The notes below the pieces were generated by a model, which saw only the letters and a program-made list of their open reading frames with translations, was not told where the DNA came from and did no database searches. A program made the position numbers and the translations under genes. Shown piece by piece: positions 57,699-64,000 of a DNA stretch of 64,000 bases. Where the stretch lies: assembly GCF_011074885.1 (NCBI RefSeq), contig NC_054686.1:310001-374000 (forward strand). Reading direction: 5' to 3'. How positions within the stretch are numbered: position 1 is the stretch's first letter; every line of letters starts with the position of its first letter. Origin of the DNA: Brettanomyces bruxellensis. Its lineage: Eukaryota > Ascomycota > Pichiomycetes > Pichiales > Pichiaceae.

Positions 57699-59186
57699 CT
57701 ATGCATTAGAACCAGAACAACAACAGCAGCAACAGTATTTAAGGAAGCTGAAAATTCCGCCGTTGCTCTCATCATCTTCTCCAGACTGGTGATACTGTTG
57801 TCCATACGAACCGTATGAATTGTAAGCTTGCCCAGTCAAGCCAGTCGATTCACTAATCTTTCCGTATGCATCGGAACCGTATTTTCCACCAAATCTTCCA
57901 AATTGTGGTTCTGAGCCCTGATTGTTGGATTGCACTGGTGGTATGGCTCTTGTGGACCTATGCTGAGGTTTGTAATTATTTGAACCATAGCCATTAAGGT
58001 TGATCTTCTTGTTCTTGCTCCAATCCCATCCCTTTCCATTATTTAACTTCATCCAATCGTACACGCCATCATCCTTTTCTCCAATACTTTCCAAGGCGGA
58101 GTCCATCAAAGAAACGAGGTATTTATAGTCAGGTTCTTCTTCAAACTTCAAATTCCGGACGTACGATAGATAATCAGCGAATTGGCGAGGCAGATGATCA
58201 CACAACTGCTGAATGGACGTAAGCCTTTTCTTCCTTCCAATCTTCTCATATTTGAGCTTGTTAGTTGGTGCTTTAAGACCTTGCCAAGGTAGCTGGCCTT
58301 TCAGGAAGTATATGAAAACGTGGCCTAGAGATTCTAAGTCGTCTCTTCTAGATTGTTCTCTTCCAAGATGTGTATTGATGGACATGTAACGGGCGGTTCC
58401 ACTCAATGATTTGTGCTCTCGATATGGAATATGTTGCTTTGTGATATGGTTTCGATACTGCTTTATCATACCGAAATCAACCAGATAAATTGTGTTATCC
58501 TCACATGTTGCACCCACCAAAAAGTTATCGGGTTTAATATCTCGATATATGAGATCATTCTCATGCACAAATTGTATTCTTGATATCATCTGCTTTGCAC
58601 ACTGAGCAACCGTTTTAATGCTGAATCTCCGTCCACACCACTCAAACAAATCTTCCAATGAGGGACCTAGAAGCTGGATAATCAAAATATTATAATACCC
58701 TTCCTGGCCGAAGTAATAAACCTTTGGAATGCCCTTAACTGAAAGAAACTTCTGCTCAGACGCCTCCTCATTCTGGCTATATTTTATGGCATTGTTCAAG
58801 ATCTTGTAAGCCACGAATTCGGATTTTAACTGCGGTGCCTCAGATTTCCGACTCTCGAACTTTATCGCCACAGGTTGATTGTCCTGCAAAAGGTCGTAGC
58901 CCTTAAAGATGATCCCAAATGAGCCCTCGCCAATCTTCTGGGCTATCTGGTAGTGCCCTGCAATAATATTATGGCCCTTTGTTGTCGCCCCACCAGTGGG
59001 ATTTGCATACCTATGATGGTGATGATGATGCTGATGCTGATATGAATCCGCAACTGCTGCCATAGACAACTGGGGAGCAGATGACGCCAGATGAGTTCTG
59101 GCTGCCCTTTCAAGGGCACGGGAGGAATCGTTTCTGCTGGAAATTCGTGGCACCCCTTTTGGAATTGGTTGTGGATGCTCAGACAT
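57699..59186 (-). CDS. YCK3: Vacuolar casein kinase I, Yck3-like
   Basis: A palmitoylated CK1-family kinase of 495 residues; Yck3 phosphorylates HOPS (Vps41), Mon1 and SNAREs to control vacuole fusion. Residues 1-70 are disordered, with a His-rich run (HQHQHHHHHHR, about 50-60). The kinase domain (about 75-365) has IGEGSFGIIF, AIKFE, LIYRDIKPDNFLV and VDFGMIKQYR, plus the CK1 signature KSLSGTARYMSINTHLGREQSRRDDLE in part. DGVYDWMKLNNGKGWDW following it is typical of Yck3. The C-terminus is KYCCCCCCSGSNA: a Cys6 cluster for palmitoylation, with six further residues after it. Confidence 0.9.
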   Translation of the reverse strand: MSEHPQPIPKGVPRISSRNDSSRALERAARTHLASSAPQLSMAAVADSYQHQHHHHHHRYANPTGGATTKGHNIIAGHYQIAQKIGEGSFGIIFKGYDLLQDNQPVAIKFESRKSEAPQLKSEFVAYKILNNAIKYSQNEEASEQKFLSVKGIPKVYYFGQEGYYNILIIQLLGPSLEDLFEWCGRRFSIKTVAQCAKQMISRIQFVHENDLIYRDIKPDNFLVGATCEDNTIYLVDFGMIKQYRNHITKQHIPYREHKSLSGTARYMSINTHLGREQSRRDDLESLGHVFIYFLKGQLPWQGLKAPTNKLKYEKIGRKKRLTSIQQLCDHLPRQFADYLSYVRNLKFEEEPDYKYLVSLMDSALESIGEKDDGVYDWMKLNNGKGWDWSKNKKINLNGYGSNNYKPQHRSTRAIPPVQSNNQGSEPQFGRFGGKYGSDAYGKISESTGLTGQAYNSYGSYGQQYHQSGEDDESNGGIFSFLKYCCCCCCSGSNA

Positions 59187-60020
59187 AACAGCGATTAGTT
59201 GTGTCGAAATGTCGAAGTCAATGGAACAAAAATGTTTGAAAGTTCAACTGTGTACCTAACCAAATTCTCATGAAAGAATGCCCAAATAACTGCACAGTAG
59301 CTTTTCCGATGGTCCCAGTGGAAAAGTATATTAATACCTGTTTCAAGTCAAGCTTTTGTGCTTAAATGTGACTTCTGTAGGAAACTAACTTGGAACAGCT
59401 CGAAAGAGTGAGTATCCTTCAAAAGCTATCGACAAGGTGGTAAAGAACCGCTAAGAAAATTAATCACAGCAGCCCCTCTAATTGTCCTAATTTAGATATT
59501 CAGATATGTGTATTGAATTGTGATCGAAAGATGGAAACTAAACGATCTTTCAGCTCACAACAGAAGACGACCAGATTAGTTTTGGCAAGTAATTGGAGGT
59601 AATTTTTACAAGTCGTGCTACACAATTTTTTTTTTTTTTTTTGTCTTTTTGCATTTTCTCGTTTCATCGCATTCAAGAAAATTATGCCGTGTGCTGCTAT
59701 CTATATTCGCGGATAAACATAGGAATTCTGTAACCACTCGAGGTTTCTTTTTGTTTATCGGTAATTCGACGCGTCGTTACTGATGCATATTTCTCCTCAG
59801 AGCGATAAGCTTAAATATATTTTACTCGTGCTAACTTATAGAAACAAGGTTAAGCCAAAAAAGGCCAACTATTAAAGCATCTACTATTCACTAAAGCAGA
59901 GACTTTTTGTATTTTTCAGAATCGCAGGTGTATATAGTATACGTGATATATATTTGAAGCTAAAAAAGGCCTAAAGATTTACAAAAAGAAACTAAGAGAA
60001 TAAACTAAACATGTAATTTA
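59187..60020. other. Region between YCK3 start and STR3 end
   Basis: An 834-bp stretch, mainly the YCK3 promoter. It contains a T17 run (59626-59642) and the palindrome CGACGCGTCG (59767-59776) with an MCB core. No gene was seen. Confidence 0.55.
59767..59776. promoter_or_regulatory. MCB palindrome CGACGCGTCG
   Basis: A perfect 10-bp palindrome around ACGCGT, ~580 bp upstream of the YCK3 start and past the STR3 stop. Distance makes a role in YCK3 control uncertain. Confidence 0.3.
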
Positions 60021-61202
60021 TCAGTTCTCGATTCCCTTTCTAGCAGCATCAATAGCCTGCTTCAAATCAGCAATAAGATCGTCAGGCTCTTCAATGCCGA
60101 CACAAATTCTAATAACATCCTCCTTCAAGCCTCTCTCCTTTCTGACCTCAGGACTGATAGATGCATGTGACATCTTGCATGGCAAAGAAATCAACGAGTT
60201 AACACATCCAAATGAGACAGTAACGTGGAATATATCAACATTGTGTATAATTCTCTCGCTCAGTTTGACATCGCCGGTCTCGAATGAGAACACGGCACCT
60301 GGACCCTTGGTTTGAGACTTGTGAAGTTCGTACTGTGGATGAGACTTGAGTCCTGGATAATGAACCACGAATCCCTCATCCTCCAAAAATTGAGCCACCT
60401 TTATACAGTTGCTCTGTTGTCTTTCAAATCGGAGAGCCAAGGTCTTGAGTCCTCTAAGCATCAACCAAGAGTCAAATGGTGCCAGACCAGAACCGATCGA
60501 GTTGATGACAAAATACAACTTGTCGGCCAACTCTTTGCTATCGGTTGCAATAATTCCACCCATGACATCATGATGACCGTTCAAGTATTTGGTGGCCGAC
60601 TCGTAGTGGATGTCAACACCTAATTTAAGAGGCTTCATGTTGATGGGGGTCATCATAGTGTTGTCAAAGACAACAATACAGTCTGGATTTATTTTGTGGG
60701 CATACTGGGCAATTGTTTTCACATCCACAATCTTCATTAGTGGGTTGGTTGGAGATTCAAGAATGACCATTTTAGTTTTCTTATTAATCTTCGACTTGAT
60801 CAGTTCCGTATCGGTTATATCGTAATGACCAACTTTGATGCCTGCATTGTTGTTGATGTAAGTGAGCAATCTGTCCGTTCCACCATACAAATCATCCCCT
60901 GAAACAACCTCATCCCCGGGATGTAAAAGTCTGACTATAACATCAAGACAAGACATACCGGAGTTCACTGCCCAAACTTGTCTACAGCCAATTATTTTAG
61001 CTAGATGTCTTTGCAAGACTGTTCTTGTTGGGTTGCCTGATCTAGTGTAGTCATACTTTCCCATATGCTCAATATCTGGAGCCATGAATGTGGCACTTTG
61101 ATAAAGTGGAGGAACAGATGCACCCCATTTATCCTCGTATTCAATACGAACAACTTCCGTGCCCAATTTGTACTCCAATTTATTCTGATTTTCTTCGGAC
61201 AT
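60021..61202 (-). CDS. STR3: Cystathionine beta-lyase (Str3/MetC type)
   Basis: A PLP enzyme of the Cys/Met metabolism family, 393 residues, which cleaves cystathionine to homocysteine, pyruvate and ammonia in the methionine pathway. YDYTRSGNPTRTVLQRHLA, ESATKYLNGHHDVMGG with PLP-lysine Lys205, INSIGSGLAPFDSWLMLRGLKTL and FGCVNSLISLPCKMSHASI are all present. The HHD after the lysine and the LAPFDSWLxLRGLKT stretch fit beta-lyases (Str3, fungal Met-2) rather than the gamma-lyase Cys3, which has similar length. No peroxisomal C-terminal SKL-type signal is present (ends GIEN). Cystathionine gamma-lyase is the alternative call. Confidence 0.85.
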   Translation of the reverse strand: MSEENQNKLEYKLGTEVVRIEYEDKWGASVPPLYQSATFMAPDIEHMGKYDYTRSGNPTRTVLQRHLAKIIGCRQVWAVNSGMSCLDVIVRLLHPGDEVVSGDDLYGGTDRLLTYINNNAGIKVGHYDITDTELIKSKINKKTKMVILESPTNPLMKIVDVKTIAQYAHKINPDCIVVFDNTMMTPINMKPLKLGVDIHYESATKYLNGHHDVMGGIIATDSKELADKLYFVINSIGSGLAPFDSWLMLRGLKTLALRFERQQSNCIKVAQFLEDEGFVVHYPGLKSHPQYELHKSQTKGPGAVFSFETGDVKLSERIIHNVDIFHVTVSFGCVNSLISLPCKMSHASISPEVRKERGLKEDVIRICVGIEEPDDLIADLKQAIDAARKGIEN

Positions 61203-62162
61203 TTCGTGCTCTAACTTTACTTAAATCCCAGGGTCAAAACTTGAAGATGTTTGTAAACAAAAAGAGATATGAAACTATGAAAATATTGTTTTTGGAACAA
61301 CTACAGGAGTGGTAGCGAATATATACGATTTCGAAATACAGGGTGGTGCGATCTCTAAATTTCCTCTATTGTATTGTGGCTGAAAAAAAGAAAAAAAAGT
61401 CGCTGGGCTTTTCTTACATTTCAATTACCTTTTCAACTATGACTATTACCGACTATCGTCAAATTATTTGCCAAAACTCCGCCAAACTTTCTTATTCCTA
61501 ATTGTTAAATATATAATACAACTTTTCGAAATTTGTTCTTTTTTCCCCTCAATTTCTCTTATCCATTGAATACATCAACTACTACAGCCTGGTCTAAACT
61601 TTATGGTATAGTATTGTAATTCATTTGCAGTTTGAGTATTGTACAGTCCGCTGATAATTTGTCCTGCTTTGATTGGTCTTTGCAAACAAGTTTTGAAAAA
61701 ATAGTGCTAATCTTCACTTTTTTAAGAAATGCATTTTTAATTTAGCGCAAAAAGTATAATGCATGTTTGTTGTTTCTTTAGCATTAATAGCAGTCAATAT
61801 TCATCAATCATCAATCATGATCCCAGTTTTTGCGTAGTTTTCAACTATGTGCGTTCTTACATGTAGAAGCTTACATAAGCCCTGGAGCCAAACAATTTCT
61901 TAGAGAATTACAGCACTACTACTATTTTCTACGCGCACATAAATTTTTCCCCGCCAATCCGAATCCTCCATCAAGAAAAAAAAGTCAATGTGGTAAATAA
62001 GCGATTATCAGAGTCTACTGGAGAAATGGAACAAGTAAAAATGTTATCGTTTCTCTTTAACTACACCATTGAAGTTTGAAGATAATTCAAAAACCAAGTC
62101 GTTTTCGTAAATAGATTTAGAACAGAACTGAATATATTTTACTATCTTTTGGTATACGCAAG
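61203..62162. other. Divergent promoter region STR3 / complex I 24 kDa subunit
   Basis: A 960-bp AT-rich stretch. A repeated ATCAATCATC(A/G) unit occurs near 61803-61820. No CACGTG (Cbf1/Met) site was found despite the methionine gene on the left. No credible gene. Confidence 0.55.
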
Positions 62163-62885
62163 ATGATGTCGACAAACTTGATAAAAAGCATGTTCACAAA
62201 AAGAGTATCATTGAAACCGCTAACACAATATAGGTATGGTCATATTATAGCCGTTCATAGGGATACTAAGTATAACAATTCTAAAATTCCGTTTAAGTTT
62301 ACTAAAAGCAACTTGGAACGTGCAAAGGCAATTGTCGCTAAATATCCTTCGCAATATAAAAAAGCTGCTGTGATGCCCCTTCTAGATTTGGGACAAAGGC
62401 AGCTGGGCTTTACATCGATTTCAGTAATGAATTATGTGGCAGAACTCTTGGATATGCCTCCAATGAGGGTTTATGAAGTGGCTTCATTTTATACGATGTA
62501 TCACAGAAAACCTGTTGGAAAGTATCATGTTCAGGTTTGTATGACTACGCCATGTCAGCTTTGTGGTGCTAATAATCTCATGGATACCGTTGTTAGTTAT
62601 CTAGGCATTAAACCAGGTCAGGTGACTTCAGATGGGTTTTTCAGTTTGGAAGAAGTTGAATGTTTAGGTGCTTGTGTGAATGCACCAATGATGCAGATTA
62701 ATGATGATTACTTTGAAGATTTGGACTCCAAAGAAAAGGTTGTTAAAATTTTGGATGACCTAAAGTTGAATAAGCACCCTACAATTGGAACTACCAAGAG
62801 AGCTACCTGTGAGCCATTTTCCGGACCAAAGGTTCTTAAAGGTGAGCCATTAGATGTCAGAAATGTCACCAGAAAGGACATATGA
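62163..62885 (+). CDS. Complex I 24 kDa subunit (NDUFV2/NuoE homologue)
   Basis: A peripheral-arm subunit of mitochondrial NADH:ubiquinone oxidoreductase, 240 residues. The first ~35 residues are basic without acids, a matrix presequence. The thioredoxin-like ferredoxin domain binds the N1a [2Fe-2S] cluster with Cys126 and Cys131 (CMTTPC) and Cys167 and Cys171 (CLGAC). Other signatures are MPLLDLGQRQLGFTSISVMNYVAELL (in part) and VYEVASFYTMYHRKPVGKYH. Its presence shows the organism keeps proton-pumping complex I, unlike Saccharomyces. A Puf3-type element lies downstream (63098-63105). A second ATG at codon 2 is equally usable. Confidence 0.95.
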   Translation: MMSTNLIKSMFTKRVSLKPLTQYRYGHIIAVHRDTKYNNSKIPFKFTKSNLERAKAIVAKYPSQYKKAAVMPLLDLGQRQLGFTSISVMNYVAELLDMPPMRVYEVASFYTMYHRKPVGKYHVQVCMTTPCQLCGANNLMDTVVSYLGIKPGQVTSDGFFSLEEVECLGACVNAPMMQINDDYFEDLDSKEKVVKILDDLKLNKHPTIGTTKRATCEPFSGPKVLKGEPLDVRNVTRKDI

Positions 62886-63485
62886 GCATTGCGTGGGCAT
62901 AATATTGTTTTGAGGCCTACGCTAGTGGCTATAAGCCTCTTTTATTAATACATCTACCCCACTTATTTATTTATTTCATTAATATTTATTTCTTTTTTTC
63001 TTCTACAGAAGGCTAGAAATAAGAGAAATTCTAAAAATTCCGCATCATAATATACAGGAGTAGCATTTGTCTATGATAATATATTATGTAGTTTTGCTGT
63101 ATATAAACTGTTTGTATTCCCCGTCCCCTAAATGCTTTCCTTGTTACTGAATTGGTCTCAAGTAGCTTTTTTTTTCCTTCGTCAATGGAGATCTTCGACG
63201 GAAGAAAGTAATTGTGATCGCGGATGACATCAATAACACTTTTTTTCTTCTCCCTAGTTTTATTATATTCCACATATCAATAATGGGTTTATGATCAATA
63301 ACCAGACCTCGTTTACATACGTCAGTGAGCATCATCAATCCTAAATAGTTTTGAAAGCATTTTAATTTTTAGATTGTTGTGAATACCTGCATTAACAGTA
63401 TTAACCGGTCTTGTTTTATCTATATTGTCAAGCCTAAATTTCTCTGATTTACCGCTTTTGATCTGTCCCTAACTTCAATTTGTGT
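62886..63485. other. Intergenic region after the complex I subunit
   Basis: A 600-bp stretch. A short hairpin GAGGC/GCCTC (62912-62916 with 62935-62939) in the 3' UTR precedes T-rich sequence and could mark the transcript end. A Puf3-type TGTATATA is at 63098-63105. Short minus-strand frames here have T-run composition and were rejected. Confidence 0.5.
63098..63105 (+). promoter_or_regulatory. Puf3-type element downstream of the complex I subunit
   Basis: TGTATATA on the sense strand, ~213 nt after the stop codon; it counts only if the 3' UTR reaches this far. Confidence 0.3.
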
Positions 63486-64000
63486 ATGGGTTTAAAGAGG
63501 TTTGTTCATCGGCTTCTAAGCAGGCCACACCGGTCTCGAAGAATATTAGCCTTACTTTCAACAATAGTTGTTCTTTCATATATTGGGTACTTCACAAAAC
63601 AAGCACTGATTTATATCGCAGCTGCGGGGCCTGGTATTACACAGATATCCGGTAATGGAGCATCATCCGGATTATTCGGGAAGAACTCCAATGTTGATGA
63701 TTCAACGATTATGAAGTATTTAAACGAAGAAACTTTAAGTGACAAACAGGTAGATAGTTTGATTTCCTATTTTGGTTTTGATCCCTCTGATATAAAGGCC
63801 ATTCAGCACGAAACACTATTTCAAGTCCTTAGAAGCAAGCTGATCGATCTCGGGAAAGGCTATGATGACTGGACAAAGATCGCATATGTTCAGTATGCTA
63901 CTGATATTGAACATATATGTCCCGCTATTATCAATTTCCAGAGACTCAAGGAAAAGCAGGCCGAAGCTGATTTTGTTTTCCTTTACGCCGGTAATCAAAC
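63486..64000 (+). CDS. Type II membrane glycosyltransferase, Gnt1-like (5' part; continues past window)
   Basis: Open from the ATG at 63486 to the window end, 171 codons and 2 bases. A short basic cytosolic tail (MGLKRFVHRLLSRPHRSRR) is followed by a membrane anchor (ILALLSTIVVLSYIGYF, about 20-36), the layout of a Golgi glycosyltransferase. After a ~100-residue stem, KIAYVQYATDIEHICPAIINF (about 138-158) starts a GT8-type nucleotide-sugar fold: in Gnt1-like N-acetylglucosaminyltransferases a strand of this kind is followed, as here, by an ADFVFLYAG strand. The catalytic DxD is beyond the window, so the call is tentative. Confidence 0.65.
   Translation, partial: MGLKRFVHRLLSRPHRSRRILALLSTIVVLSYIGYFTKQALIYIAAAGPGITQISGNGASSGLFGKNSNVDDSTIMKYLNEETLSDKQVDSLISYFGFDPSDIKAIQHETLFQVLRSKLIDLGKGYDDWTKIAYVQYATDIEHICPAIINFQRLKEKQAEADFVFLYAGNQ

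Noticed and set aside
57699..59186. Annotation as plasma-membrane casein kinase YCK1/YCK2
   Set aside because: The DGxYDWM..NGGKGW-type segment after the kinase domain and the poly-Cys C-terminus match Yck3.
60021..61202. Annotation as cystathionine gamma-lyase (CYS3)
   Set aside because: Motifs around the PLP lysine and the LAPFDSW segment fit cystathionine beta-lyase better; kept as an alternative.

Overview
This window is nuclear DNA from an ascomycete budding yeast. The genes are compact and nearly intronless, and each product is closest to a Saccharomyces-type protein. The 24 kDa subunit of respiratory complex I (62163-62885) argues against Saccharomycetaceae, which have lost complex I, and fits a Pichiaceae-type yeast (Brettanomyces, Pichia, Ogataea or Komagataella). 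The exact genus cannot be fixed from the sequence alone. I count 29 protein-coding genes that I recognise or can place in a family, one unrecognised small gene, and partial genes at both ends: a CUL3 cullin 3' end at 1-929 and a Gnt1-like glycosyltransferase 5' end at 63486-64000.

Layout. 1-9.4 kb: CUL3 (partial), a universal-stress-protein-domain protein, mitochondrial SerRS (DIA4), golgin IMH1, arginine methyltransferase RMT2. 9.6-19.1 kb: bud-site RhoGEF BUD3, a Pst2/Ycp4 flavodoxin-like protein with a 69-nt intron near its 5' end, a ~1 kb gene-poor stretch with a diverged tandem repeat and hairpins, a small unknown gene, and the SelO-type AMPylase FMP40. 19.8-29 kb: a translation block with cytosolic AsnRS (DED81), cytosolic ProRS (YHR020W type), mitochondrial AsnRS (SLM5, with a frameshift at motif 3), RNase P/MRP subunit POP4 and lipoate ligase AIM22. 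30-38 kb: an alpha-arrestin, exocyst EXO70 and a GPI-type GH5 exo-beta-1,3-glucanase. 38-48.6 kb: a DMAC1-like small membrane protein, CMR1, a possible CENP-Q/Okp1 kinetochore protein, tRNA ligase TRL1, a mitochondrial carrier, SER2 and ABZ2. 48.8-64 kb: an Aim3/Bbc1-type actin-patch protein, CHK1, MRE11, SMI1/KNR4, vacuolar casein kinase YCK3, cystathionine beta-lyase STR3, the complex I 24 kDa subunit and the partial glycosyltransferase.

Functional themes. Four aminoacyl-tRNA synthetases lie within 22.4 kb, two of them for asparagine (cytosolic and mitochondrial). Genome-maintenance genes (CMR1, CHK1, MRE11) cluster loosely, and two of the three promoter regions carry MluI-box or E2F/MBF-like sites. 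Mitochondrial genes are scattered (DIA4, SLM5, FMP40, AIM22, DMAC1-like, carrier, complex I), and four of them have a Puf3-type UGUANAUA element downstream of the stop codon. No transposon, CRISPR, tRNA or intact rRNA gene was recognised. The most notable anomalies are the SLM5 frameshift, the shared MluI-box/TATA 13-mer, the hairpin-rich non-coding stretches at 16.1 and 29.2 kb, and an orphan promoter with overlapping mini-ORFs at 35.7-36.1 kb.
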